Positions 53,302 through 61,677 of a stretch of 64,000 nt of DNA are shown one piece after another. The notes beneath the pieces are model-generated. The model searched no databases. It was not told where the DNA came from and worked only from the letters and a program-made list of their open reading frames with translations. How positions within the stretch are numbered: the first letter of the stretch is position 1; every line of letters starts with the position of its first letter. Made by a program: the position numbers and the translations under genes. Source of the stretch: VXMT01 sp965204835 (GTDB lineage Bacteria; Chloroflexota; Dehalococcoidia; UBA2979); assembly GCA_965204835.1 (NCBI GenBank), contig OZ242017.1:1302001-1366000 (forward strand), read 5' to 3'.

Positions 53302-54702
53302 CTACGGGTGGGTCATGTCCTCGGGCCGCACCCACTCGTCGAACTCCGCGTCCGTCACGTAGCCGAGCGAGACGGCTGCCTCGCGCAGCGTGGAGCCCTC
53401 GACGTGGGCGTGGTGCGCCACCTCGGCCGCGCGGTCGTAGCCGATGCGCGGGCTCAGCGCCGTCACCAGCATCAGCGAGGACTCCATGAGCTGCTGGATG
53501 CGCTCACGGTTCGGCTCGATGCCGGCCACCATGTTGTCGGTGAACGACACCGCCGCGTCACCGAGCAGGCGGATCGACTGCAGCGTGTTGAAGACGATCA
53601 CCGGCTTGAAGACGTTGAGCTCGAAGTGCCCGGTCGCGCCGCCGACGTTCACGGCGACGTCGTTGCCGATGACCTGCGCGCAGACCATCGTCAGCGCCTC
53701 GGACTGCGTGGGGTTCACCTTGCCCGGCATGATCGAGGAGCCCGGCTCGTTGGCCGGCAGCATCAGCTCGGCCAGCCCGGCGCGCGGGCCGGAGCCGAGC
53801 AGCCGCACGTCGTTCGCGATCTTCATCAGCGAGGCCGCCACGGTCTTGAGTTGCCCCGACATCTCGACCTGCGCGTCGTGCGCGGCGAGCGACTCGAACT
53901 TGTTCGGCGCGGTGACGAAGGGCAGGCCCGTGATGCCCGCGATCTCGGCCGCGACGCGCTCGGCGTACTCGGGGTGGGCGTTGAGCCCGGTGCCGACCGC
54001 GGTACCGCCGAGGGCGAGCTCGAGGATGCGCGGCAGCGCCCCCTCGACGCGGTCGATCGAGTTCTCGACCTGCTTCACGTAGCCGGAGAACTCCTGGCCG
54101 AGCGTGAGCGGCGTCGCGTCCATGAGGTGGGTGCGGCCGATCTTCACGATGTCGTCGAACTCGGCCTGCTTGGCCGCGAGCGCGGCGTGGAGGTGGCGCA
54201 GGCCGGGGACGAGGCGGTGCGTCGCCTCCTCGGCGGTCGCGATCGACATGGCGCCCGGGAACACGTCGTTCGAGGACTGCGACATGTTGACGTGGTCGTT
54301 GGGGTGGACGGGGTCCTTGGACCCGCGCTCGCCGCCGAGGATCTCGATGGCGCGGTTCGAGATGACCTCGTTGGCGTTCATGTTGGACTGGGTGCCGGAG
54401 CCGGTCTGCCAGACGACGAGCGGGAAGTGGTCGTCGAGGTCGCCGTCGATGACCTCCTGCGCGGCGGCGCGGATGGCGTCGGCGCGGGTGGCGTCGAGCT
54501 TGCCGAGGGCCTCGTTCACGGTGGCGGAGGCGTGCTTGACGATGCCGAGCGCGCGGATGATGGAGCGCGGCATGCGCTCGGTGCCGATCTTGAAGTTCTG
54601 AAGCGAGCGCTGGGTCTGCGCCCCCCAGTACACGTCCGACGCCACCTCGATGGCGCCCATGCTGTCGGTCTCGGTGCGGGTGGGTGCTGCGGTCGTCGTC
54701 AT
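53302..54702 (-). CDS. fumC: Class II fumarate hydratase
   Basis: Converts fumarate to malate. 466 residues: GAIEVASDVYWGAQTQRSLQ, the His of VHPNDHVNMSQSSNDVFPG, and the superfamily signature GSSIMPGKVNPTQSEAL are present. It works with frdABCD and mdh in the TCA cycle. GGAGGAC lies about 14 bases before ATG 54,702. In the same direction as the binding-protein gene with 22 bases between. Confidence 0.96.
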   Translation of the reverse strand: MTTTAAPTRTETDSMGAIEVASDVYWGAQTQRSLQNFKIGTERMPRSIIRALGIVKHASATVNEALGKLDATRADAIRAAAQEVIDGDLDDHFPLVVWQTGSGTQSNMNANEVISNRAIEILGGERGSKDPVHPNDHVNMSQSSNDVFPGAMSIATAEEATHRLVPGLRHLHAALAAKQAEFDDIVKIGRTHLMDATPLTLGQEFSGYVKQVENSIDRVEGALPRILELALGGTAVGTGLNAHPEYAERVAAEIAGITGLPFVTAPNKFESLAAHDAQVEMSGQLKTVAASLMKIANDVRLLGSGPRAGLAELMLPANEPGSSIMPGKVNPTQSEALTMVCAQVIGNDVAVNVGGATGHFELNVFKPVIVFNTLQSIRLLGDAAVSFTDNMVAGIEPNRERIQQLMESSLMLVTALSPRIGYDRAAEVAHHAHVEGSTLREAAVSLGYVTDAEFDEWVRPEDMTHP

Positions 54703-54820
54703 CGGTCGGCTCGGTCCTCCGTCGGTGGTGAGTTGGTGGTGCGGGGTGAGGGTAGCGGGTGTGGGGGTTGTGGGCAGCCAGAAGGCGAAGGCGGAACGTG
54801 CGTTCGGGAGCTTTGCAGCG

Positions 54821-54826
54821 TATCGT
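54821..54826 (+). promoter_or_regulatory. -10 element seven bases from the next ATG
   Basis: TATCGT before the nuclease-like gene, with no Shine-Dalgarno; likely leaderless. Confidence 0.35.
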
Positions 54827-54833
54827 CAGGCGA

Positions 54834-55721
54834 ATGAAGCCGCGCGAGGCGTTTCTACGAGAGTTGGTCGAACTTGCGGGCGAGCCGAAGCGGCTCGGCC
54901 GCAGCCAATCGATGTTCGAGCTGGGTGACGGGCAGGCGTTCGTCTACCTGCGCTACTCACGCGTGCATCCCAACGGCCGGACGTTCTACGGGCTGCGCGA
55001 GGAAGACCTGCGGCAGCTTGAGGGCCGGACGGCGTTCCTCGCGCTGCTCTGGGACGGGCAGGACGAGCCGCTGCTACTCCCACTCTCTGAGTTCGGCCCG
55101 CTGTTCGATGAGGCAGGCGCGGCAGCCGACGGCCAGGTCAAGGTGCAGGTCTACCTGCGCGACGACGAGCCGACCGAGCTCTACGTTGCACGCGCCGGGC
55201 GTCACATCGTCGAGGCGCACTTCGGCTGGGAGTCGCTGCTGAGCGCCCTCGCCGACGCACGCGACGAGACGCCGCAACTCGAGCACGAGCAGGTACAGAC
55301 CCTGCTCGGTGCCATCGGCGACGCGCGCGGGCTGGACGTCTGGATACCGCCGAGCGACCGCCCAAAGATGGACTGGACGCTTGCCCCGCGCTTTCCGTTC
55401 CGGACCTCGATGCCGCCGGGCCTCGACCTGGTGCTGCACGAGATCGACGTGGTCTGGATGGCGCGTGGCGGCAGCACGCCTGTTGGCCTGTACGAGGTCG
55501 AGCACTCGACCCCGATCTACTCCGGGCTGCTGCGGTTCAACGACGCCTACCTGACGGTCGCGGAGCCGCCGCGCTTCACCATCGTGGCCGAGGACGAACG
55601 ACGCGGGCTGTTCGCGCGCCAGCTGCGCCGACCTACATTCCAGGCGAGCGGCCTCGACAAGCTGTGCGGCTTCATGACGTACGGCGAGGTGTTCAGATGG
55701 CAGCAGCGGATGGCCGCGTGA
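54834..55721 (+). CDS. PD-(D/E)XK nuclease-like protein of unknown role
   Basis: 295 residues. The C-terminal third has IDVVWMARGG then GLYEVEHSTPIYSGLLRFND, a D...ExE core like that of PD-(D/E)XK nucleases, followed by FTIVAEDERRGLFARQLRRP and TFQASGLDKLCGFM. I recall the EVEHST-IYSGLLR pattern in uncharacterised proteins of many genomes. The N-terminal part (FLRELVELAGEPKRLGRSQS) is not recognised. G+C is near the local level. It lies just upstream of the CBASS genes, so a defence role is possible but not shown. Confidence 0.6.
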   Translation: MKPREAFLRELVELAGEPKRLGRSQSMFELGDGQAFVYLRYSRVHPNGRTFYGLREEDLRQLEGRTAFLALLWDGQDEPLLLPLSEFGPLFDEAGAAADGQVKVQVYLRDDEPTELYVARAGRHIVEAHFGWESLLSALADARDETPQLEHEQVQTLLGAIGDARGLDVWIPPSDRPKMDWTLAPRFPFRTSMPPGLDLVLHEIDVVWMARGGSTPVGLYEVEHSTPIYSGLLRFNDAYLTVAEPPRFTIVAEDERRGLFARQLRRPTFQASGLDKLCGFMTYGEVFRWQQRMAA

Positions 55722-55737
55722 TGAGAAGGAGCACGGC

Positions 55738-55983
55738 ATGACCACGGAGACGAACGGGGATACGACCGGCAGCGCCGAGCAGCACTACCTGCTCTTCATC
55801 TGGGGCAGCGTCGAGCCGGAGCTACGCGGCCCCTACGCCACCGACGATGAGCGCCTCCACGCCGCGCGCGCCCTCGCCGCCGACGGGGAGGGCGACGAGC
55901 ACGGCATCTTCCGCCTCGACGCGTCCGGGCCGGTGGAGGTGACGAGCTTCGGAGCGGCTGAGGTTGGTGACACCGGCTATTGA
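55738..55983 (+). CDS. Small hypothetical protein
   Basis: 81 acidic residues, with YLLFIWGSVEPELRGPYATD, HAARALAADGEGDEHGIFRL and VEVTSFGAAEVGDTGY. AAGGAG lies seven bases before the ATG, which supports translation. It follows the nuclease-like gene by 16 bases and precedes the CD-NTase by 45. No family recognised and no membrane segment. Confidence 0.6.
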   Translation: MTTETNGDTTGSAEQHYLLFIWGSVEPELRGPYATDDERLHAARALAADGEGDEHGIFRLDASGPVEVTSFGAAEVGDTGY

Positions 55984-56028
55984 CAACGTGTGTCTGCGGG
56001 TTTCCAATTGCATAGGGGTGAGATTCCG

Positions 56029-56928
56029 ATGGTTGCTTCGTCGGTCGAACAATTGTTGGCCCTGTGGTCCGGTCAGGGTGATGATGCTGCGTCTGCGCGG
56101 ACGTATCGACGGGTTAGGGCTGCGATCGAGGCCAGTGCTGCGCTGCGTGGTCGCTCGGTCGAGGTCTACCTGCAAGGCTCGTACGCCAACACGACGAATA
56201 TCAGCCATGACAGCGATGTTGACATAGTCGTGCAGTCGTCAGCGAGCTTCGTACTTGGATACGACACCGGTCTCTCGTTGCGCGACAGGCAAGCGGTCGC
56301 GGACTCATTCCCGTCCGCCGAGTACAAGTATGGCTCATTCCGGGACGATGTTAGGCAGGCTCTACGCGTCGCGTTCGGCAACCGAGTGCATGAAGGTAAC
56401 AAAGCTCTGAAGGTTGATGCTGCGCTGGGACATGTCAACGCCGATGTTGTACCGGCGTTCGACTATCGACTGTACACCGGCATGCAGTCCTTTGTTGCTG
56501 GTATGGCGTTCTATGATCGAAGCGGTGAGATGTTCGTGAACTTCCCGAAGCAGCACCGGACGAATGGGGAGGCCAAGAACGAACGGTGCAACGGCAACTT
56601 CAAGCCCACTGTGCGAATCCTCAAGAATCTCCGCAACGCCTTGTATGACTCGGGTGCGCTGCCCGACAAGTCCATCCCGTCATACTACGTGGAGTGCCTC
56701 GTCGCTAACGCCAGCGATCTGAAGTTCCAGTCATCTAATCTGCGGCAGCGCGTCGACGATGTGGTGACGGACTTGATGGCTGCACTACTCCTTCATAGAC
56801 AGGGTGTGGGTACGCCCATGTGCTTGAATGGAGTCATCCCGCTGTTTGGGCATGGCAACACGCAGTGGAACGCAGAGGATGCTTGGAGATTCGTAGATGC
56901 GGCCTGGTCTTGGTTGGCTCAGGCGTGA
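56029..56928 (+). CDS. CD-NTase (cGAS/DncV-like nucleotidyltransferase) of a CBASS system
   Basis: Predicted to make a cyclic oligonucleotide alarm signal on phage infection. 299 residues from ATG 56,029 (GGTGAG six bases upstream; a GTG at 55,990 would add 13 residues). The nucleotidyltransferase core has G50-S51 in YLQGSYANTT, the metal pair D63-x-D65 in HDSDVDIVV, and a third acidic residue D139 in HVNADVVPAFDYR. KPTVRILKNLRNAL and PSYYVECLVAN in the second half fit the CD-NTase helical part. Sampled 60-base lines are 57-60% G+C against about 73% for mdh next door. Three bases separate it from the effector gene. Confidence 0.85.
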   Translation: MVASSVEQLLALWSGQGDDAASARTYRRVRAAIEASAALRGRSVEVYLQGSYANTTNISHDSDVDIVVQSSASFVLGYDTGLSLRDRQAVADSFPSAEYKYGSFRDDVRQALRVAFGNRVHEGNKALKVDAALGHVNADVVPAFDYRLYTGMQSFVAGMAFYDRSGEMFVNFPKQHRTNGEAKNERCNGNFKPTVRILKNLRNALYDSGALPDKSIPSYYVECLVANASDLKFQSSNLRQRVDDVVTDLMAALLLHRQGVGTPMCLNGVIPLFGHGNTQWNAEDAWRFVDAAWSWLAQA

Positions 56929-56931
56929 CTC

Positions 56932-57513
56932 GTGCACAACTACGGTACTGATAGTAGTGAGGTGGCGTGGACTAAGTTTGTCATCGGTCTCTTCTCCGCG
57001 GTCCTGTCCGTCATCGCATTCTGGTTGGTCGATATCGACTTCGGTTACTTTGCCGCACTGAGGTTTGGCACACCGGTCACTCTGTTTGGTGGGTTGCTTC
57101 TGTTTTATGAACGATGCCTTTGGCGCGTAGCGCGCCGAAACGGACTCTCCCGCATGCCAGACTTTGCCGGGACGTGGCGTGGCACCGGAGAGTCATCCCA
57201 TGAGGGCGAGACATTTGAAGCGGAACTCACGATCGCGCAGTCGTGGACAAGAATCTCAATCGTCGGGCGCTTTGGCCAATCGGAGTCTGAGAGCGGTGGC
57301 TTCGCTTTCATTCGCCGTCGAGGTCTAGATGCCGTGCTTGTCCACACATACCGGAACCGCCCGACTACGGTCTCGAACGATTCGTTGGAGATGCACGAGG
57401 GCACCGCAGAGTTGGCGCTCGAGCCCGGCGGTGTTCTCAGCGGGCGCTACTACACTGGTCGCGGCCGCGGAACACAGGGCACATTGAGACTGACGAGAGA
57501 GTTGGCCGCGTAG
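56932..57513 (+). CDS. cap15: Cap15-like CBASS effector (two membrane helices plus beta-rich domain)
   Basis: Predicted membrane-disrupting effector triggered by the CD-NTase product. 193 residues: helix 1 about 13-33 (FVIGLFSAVLSVIAFWLV), helix 2 about 40-60 (TPVTLFGGLLLFYE), then a beta-rich domain starting FAGTWRGTGESS, with AELTIAQSWTRISIVGRFGQ, AVLVHTYRNRPTT, LEMHEGTAEL and LSGRYYTGRGRGTQGTL. This order matches the SMODS-associated 2TM beta-strand-rich effector family. GTG at 56,932 is three bases after the CD-NTase stop. One sampled line is 52% G+C. No Cap2/Cap3 genes are present. Confidence 0.85.
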   Translation: MHNYGTDSSEVAWTKFVIGLFSAVLSVIAFWLVDIDFGYFAALRFGTPVTLFGGLLLFYERCLWRVARRNGLSRMPDFAGTWRGTGESSHEGETFEAELTIAQSWTRISIVGRFGQSESESGGFAFIRRRGLDAVLVHTYRNRPTTVSNDSLEMHEGTAELALEPGGVLSGRYYTGRGRGTQGTLRLTRELAA

Positions 57514-57555
57514 GCGTCGCCCGCCGAATTCACCCCCGCTCCGACTGGCCCGCAC

Positions 57556-58497
57556 CTACCCCTCAGGCGTAGCCGCCACGAGCTCCAGCACCGCCTCCCC
57601 AGCAGCCTGCATCCCCGCCGCCTCAGACTCGCTCAGCGGCGACTCGTAGACCTCGAGGACTCCGCTGTCGCCGAGGAGGACCGGGGCGCCGACGTAGGCG
57701 TTCTCGATGCCCCACTGGCCCGACAGCAGCGTGCAGCACGGGAGCACGCGGCGCTCGTTGCGGAGGATGGCGTCGACCATCTCGATGGTCGCCGCGGCGG
57801 GGGCCGTGAAGGCGGATCCCGTCTTGAGCAGACCGACGATCTCCGCACCGCCCTTCGACGTGCGGTCCACCACCGCGTCGATGCGGTCTTGCGCCATCAG
57901 CGAGGTCAGCGGCACGCCGCCGACCGTCGCCGAGGAGACGATGGGGACCATCGTCGCCTCCGTGTGGCCGCCGAGCACCCACGCCGAGACGTCGCGAACC
58001 GAGACGCCGAGCTCCATCGCGATGAACGTGCGGTAGCGCGTGCTGTCCAGCATCCCGCCCTGGCCGACGACCCGCGCGGCCGGGAGGCCGCTGGCCTCGA
58101 GGGCGACGTGGCACATCGCGTCCATCGGGTTGGCGAAGATGATGAAGGTCGCGTCCGGCGAGTGCTCGATGGCGCTGCCGACGACGCTGCGGACGATGCC
58201 GGCGTTGGTGCCGAGCAGGTCTTCGCGCGTCATGCCGGGCCGCCTCGGCACGCCCGAGGTGACCACGACCACGTCGGAGCCGGCGGTGTCGGCCCAGTCG
58301 TTCGTGCCGCTCACGCGGACGCTGGTGCCGACCCACGGGGAGGCTTCCTGGATGTCCAGCGCCTTGCCCTGCGGCAGTCCCTCGACGATGTCGATCATCG
58401 TGACGTCGGCGTAGCCGCGCGAGGCGAGGATCTGGGCCATCGAGGTGCCGGTGTTGCCAGCGCCGACAATCGTGACTTGCTTGCGGGTCCCTGCCAT
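57556..58497 (-). CDS. mdh: Malate dehydrogenase
   Basis: NAD-dependent oxidation of malate to oxaloacetate. 313 residues: NAD loop VTIVGAGNTGTSMAQIL, VTSGVPRRPGMTREDLLGTN (substrate-binding Args), FIIFANPMDAM, VGQGGMLDSTRYRTF and catalytic His in VLGGHTEATMVP. The LDH-like MDH type common in Chloroflexota and Thermus-like groups. ATG at 58,495-58,497. A much longer open frame around it is a shadow of icd. Confidence 0.95.
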   Translation of the reverse strand: MAGTRKQVTIVGAGNTGTSMAQILASRGYADVTMIDIVEGLPQGKALDIQEASPWVGTSVRVSGTNDWADTAGSDVVVVTSGVPRRPGMTREDLLGTNAGIVRSVVGSAIEHSPDATFIIFANPMDAMCHVALEASGLPAARVVGQGGMLDSTRYRTFIAMELGVSVRDVSAWVLGGHTEATMVPIVSSATVGGVPLTSLMAQDRIDAVVDRTSKGGAEIVGLLKTGSAFTAPAAATIEMVDAILRNERRVLPCCTLLSGQWGIENAYVGAPVLLGDSGVLEVYESPLSESEAAGMQAAGEAVLELVAATPEG

Positions 58498-58608
58498 CGT
58501 CGTCTGCCTTTCGTGCGCACGCGCCCTCGGCGTGTCCGTGTCGGCTGGGCCCGCTGGGGCGCGCGTGTGAGTGCCTGAAGTGCTGCTCTGTGGTTCCGGG
58601 TTGATGCG

Positions 58609-58631
58609 CCGGGCGGCGAGCCGCCGCCCGG
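58609..58631 (-). terminator. Hairpin between icd and mdh
   Basis: CCGGGCGGCG and CGCCGCCCGG form a perfect 10-bp stem with a 3-base loop, 15 bases after the icd stop. Likely terminator or stabiliser for icd. Confidence 0.5.
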
Positions 58632-58646
58632 GTGCAATCGCTGCTT

Positions 58647-59867
58647 CTAGCTTGCCATCTCGCGGTTCAGCCGGTCGACGATGCGGTCGAAGAATTGCCG
58701 GGTGTTGAGCCACTCCACGTCGGGTCCGATGTTCATCGCCAGGTCGCGCGTCATGTCGCCCGACTCGACCGTGTCGATGCAGACGCGCTCGAGCGTGTCG
58801 GCGAAGTCCTCGACGTCCTGGGTGTTGTCCATGCGGCCGCGATACCGCAGCCCGCGCGACCACGCGAAGATCGAGGCGATCGGGTTCGTCGAGGTCTCGT
58901 TGCCGGCGAGGTGCTGGCGGTAGTGGCGCGTGACGGTGCCGTGCGCCGCCTCGGCCTCGACGGTGTTGCCATCGGGGGTGAGCAGCACGGAGGTCATGAG
59001 GCCGAGCGAGCCGAAGCCCTGTGCGACCACGTCGGACTGCACGTCGCCGTCGTAGTTCTTCGCAGCCCAGACGAAGCCGCCGTCCCACTTGAGGGCCTGC
59101 GCGACCATGTCGTCGATGAGCCGGTGCTCGTAGGTGAGGCCGGCCTCGCCGAAGCGGCCGGCGAACTCGGCGTCGAAGACCTCCTGGAAGAGGTCGCGGA
59201 AACGGCCGTCGTAGGCCTTGAGGATCGTGTTCTTCGTGGCGAAGTAGAGCGGCAGCCCGCGGTCGAGCGAGTAGGTCATGCAGGCGCGGGCGAAGCCGCG
59301 GATCGACTCGTCGAGGTTGTACATGCCCATGGCGACGCCGCCGCCCTCGGCGAAGTCGAAGACCTCGCGCTCCTCGGGCGCGCCGCCGTCGGCGGGGGTG
59401 AAGGTCATGGTGAGGCGGCCGGGGCCGGGCACGACGAAGTCGGTGGCGCGGTACTGGTCGCCGAAGGCGTGGCGGCCGATCACGATCGGGTTCTCCCAGC
59501 CGGGCACGAGCCGCGGGATGTTGCTCATCACGATCGGCTCGCGGAAGACGGTGCCGCCGAGGATGTTGCGGATCGTGCCGTTGGGCGAGCGCCACATCTG
59601 CTTGAGGCCGAACTCCTCGACGCGGTCCTCGTCGGGGGTGATGGTGGCGCACTTCACGCCGACGCCGTGGCGCTTGATCGCCTCGGCGGCGTCGATCGTG
59701 ATCTGGTCCTCGGTGGCGTCGCGCGACTCCATGCCGAGGTCGTAGTACTCGAGGTCGACGTCGAGGTAGGGGAGGATCAGCTGTTCGCGGATCCAGGCCC
59801 AGATGATGCGGGTCATCTCGTCGCCGTCGAGTTCGACGATCGGGTTCTGCACCTTGATCTTTGCCAT
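58647..59867 (-). CDS. icd: NADP-dependent isocitrate dehydrogenase, homodimeric type II
   Basis: Oxidative decarboxylation of isocitrate to 2-oxoglutarate. 406 residues: NPIVELDGDEMTRIIWAWIR, CATITPDEDRVEEFGLKQMW, SPNGTIRNILGGTVFREPI, FVWAAKNYDGDVQSD and LEAEAAHGTVTRHYR-like EAEAAHGTVTRHYRQHLAG. This is the eukaryote-like NADP enzyme also found in many bacteria. ATG at 59,865-59,867; a GC hairpin separates it from the carboxylase gene upstream. Confidence 0.96.
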   Translation of the reverse strand: MAKIKVQNPIVELDGDEMTRIIWAWIREQLILPYLDVDLEYYDLGMESRDATEDQITIDAAEAIKRHGVGVKCATITPDEDRVEEFGLKQMWRSPNGTIRNILGGTVFREPIVMSNIPRLVPGWENPIVIGRHAFGDQYRATDFVVPGPGRLTMTFTPADGGAPEEREVFDFAEGGGVAMGMYNLDESIRGFARACMTYSLDRGLPLYFATKNTILKAYDGRFRDLFQEVFDAEFAGRFGEAGLTYEHRLIDDMVAQALKWDGGFVWAAKNYDGDVQSDVVAQGFGSLGLMTSVLLTPDGNTVEAEAAHGTVTRHYRQHLAGNETSTNPIASIFAWSRGLRYRGRMDNTQDVEDFADTLERVCIDTVESGDMTRDLAMNIGPDVEWLNTRQFFDRIVDRLNREMAS

Positions 59868-59910
59868 CAGGCCCCCTCGTGCGTGCTCGCGAGCCGAGCC
59901 GCGGTCTGTG

Positions 59911-59931
59911 CGGCGCCGGCGACCGGCGCCG
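59911..59931 (-). terminator. Hairpin between the carboxyltransferase gene and icd
   Basis: CGGCGCCGG and CCGGCGCCG form a perfect 9-bp stem with loop CGA, 24 bases after the carboxyltransferase stop. Confidence 0.5.
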
Positions 59932-59955
59932 GCGGTGCGGGCGGTCCGCTCCGGT

Positions 59956-61545
59956 CTAGAGCGGGATGTTCCCGTGCTTCTTCGCCAGCGGTGACTCTGC
60001 CTTGCGTTGCAGCATCCGCAGCGACTGTGCGATGCGGGCGCGCGTGTCTCGTGGATCGATCACGTCGTCGACGTAGCCCTTGGCCGCGGCGATGTACGGG
60101 TGCTCGATGCGCTCCTGGTAGTCGGAGACGAGCTCGGCGCGGACGGCGTCCTCGTCCTCGGCGGCCTGGAGCTCGCGGCGGTTGATGATGTTCACCGCCT
60201 GGCTGCCGCCCATGACGGCGATGGCGCCGCCGGGCCAGACGTAGTTGATGTCGGCGCCGAGGTGCTTGGAGCCCATCGCCACGTAGGCGCCGCCGAAGCC
60301 CTTGCGCGTGATCACGGTGATGAGCGGCACGGTCGCCTCGGCGTAGGCGTACAGCAGCTTCGCCCCGTGCGAGATGATGCCGCCGTACTCCTGCGCCACG
60401 CCCGGCAGGTACCCCGGCACGTCGACGAGCGTGACGACCGGCACGTTGAACGAGTCGCAGAGCCGCACGAACCGTGCCGCCTTCCGCGACGAGTCGATGT
60501 CGAGCACGCCGCCGAGGTACATCGGCTGGTTCGCCACCACGCCGACGCTCTGCCCGCCGATGCGCCCGAACCCGACGACGATGTTCTGCGCGAAGAACTC
60601 GTGGACCTCCATGAAGTCCCCGTTGTCGAGCAGCCGTTCGATCACGTCGCGCACGTCGTACGGGATCGCGTCGTCCTCGGGCACGACGCTCAGGATGTCG
60701 TCGAGCGTGCGGTTCGGGTCGTCCCCGGTGTCGACGAACGGCGGTGACTCGACGTTGTTCGCGGGGAGGAACGAGAGCAGCCGCCGCACCTCGTCCAGGC
60801 ACGCCTGCTCGTCGCTGAACGCGAACTGGGAGACGCCGGACTTGGCGGCGTGGGACATCGCCCCGCCGAGCTCCTCGAAGCTGGTCTGCTCGCCGGTGAC
60901 GCTCTGGATGACGTCGGGGCCGGTGATGTACATCTGCGAGGTGCCCTCGACCATGAAGACGAAGTCCGTGATGGCGGGCGAGTAGACGGCGCCGCCGGCG
61001 CACGGCCCCATGATCACGCTGATCTGCGGGATCACGCCGGAGCCGTGGACGTTGCGCAGGAAGATGTCGCCGTACCCGGCGAGCGAGTCGACGCCCTCCT
61101 GGATGCGCGCGCCGCCCGAGTCGTTGAGGCCGATCATCGGGACGCCGGTCTTGAGGGCGAGGTCCATGACTTTCGCCATCTTCTCGCCGACGACCGTGGA
61201 GAGTGAGCCGCCGAAGACGGTGAAGTCCTGCGCGAAGACGCAGACCGGGCGGCCGTCGATCTGGCCCCAGCCGGTCACCACCGCGTCGCCGTAGAAGCGG
61301 TCGCCGGAGCCGTTCTCGGTCCAGTCCACGCCCAGCGCGTCGAGCTCGTCGAAGGTGCCGGGGTCGAGGAGCTGCTCGATGCGCTCGCGCGCGGTGAGCT
61401 TGCCGCGCTCGTGCTGGGCGTCGATGCGGGCCTGGCCGCCGCCGAGCAGGCCGCTCTCTTTGCGTTCCGCGAGTTCCGCGAGGCGGTCTTCGTGGCTCAC
61501 TGCCGTGCCGCCGCGTGTCGAGTTGTCATGGCCGTACGGTTCCAT
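59956..61545 (-). CDS. Acyl-CoA carboxylase carboxyltransferase (propionyl-CoA carboxylase beta type)
   Basis: Transfers a carboxyl group from biotin to propionyl- or acetyl-CoA. GGGQARIDAQHERGKLTARER, VFAQDFTVFGGSLS, GLNDSGGARIQEGVDSLAGY, IMGPCAGGAVYSPAITDF and GVLDIDSSRKAARFVRLCD with the C-terminal RKGFGGAYVAMGSKHLGAD are all present. 529 residues from ATG 61,545; a GTG at 61,500 gives the more usual short N-terminus, with no clear Shine-Dalgarno for either. The biotin carboxylase subunit is not in the window. Confidence 0.93.
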   Translation of the reverse strand: MEPYGHDNSTRGGTAVSHEDRLAELAERKESGLLGGGQARIDAQHERGKLTARERIEQLLDPGTFDELDALGVDWTENGSGDRFYGDAVVTGWGQIDGRPVCVFAQDFTVFGGSLSTVVGEKMAKVMDLALKTGVPMIGLNDSGGARIQEGVDSLAGYGDIFLRNVHGSGVIPQISVIMGPCAGGAVYSPAITDFVFMVEGTSQMYITGPDVIQSVTGEQTSFEELGGAMSHAAKSGVSQFAFSDEQACLDEVRRLLSFLPANNVESPPFVDTGDDPNRTLDDILSVVPEDDAIPYDVRDVIERLLDNGDFMEVHEFFAQNIVVGFGRIGGQSVGVVANQPMYLGGVLDIDSSRKAARFVRLCDSFNVPVVTLVDVPGYLPGVAQEYGGIISHGAKLLYAYAEATVPLITVITRKGFGGAYVAMGSKHLGADINYVWPGGAIAVMGGSQAVNIINRRELQAAEDEDAVRAELVSDYQERIEHPYIAAAKGYVDDVIDPRDTRARIAQSLRMLQRKAESPLAKKHGNIPL

Positions 61546-61677
61546 CCCCGTCGCGGCGCCGGGCCGCGAAAGCGCGCCGCACGGACCATCGAGGACGGCG
61601 GCGCAAGCGTGCGTAGTATCGGGGGATTCGCCCCGCAGCGCCAGACCATGGCCGGGCGAGGGTTGCCCGCGCGGGGG

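Noticed and set aside
55990..56028. Upstream GTG start for the CD-NTase
   Set aside because: The ATG at 56,029 has a better-placed GGTGAG and the added 13 residues show no family similarity.
57556..59652. A 698-residue open frame on the minus strand covering mdh and part of icd
   Set aside because: Only the last 313 residues are MDH; the rest is an Arg/His/Ala-rich shadow of icd in another frame. Split into the two real genes.
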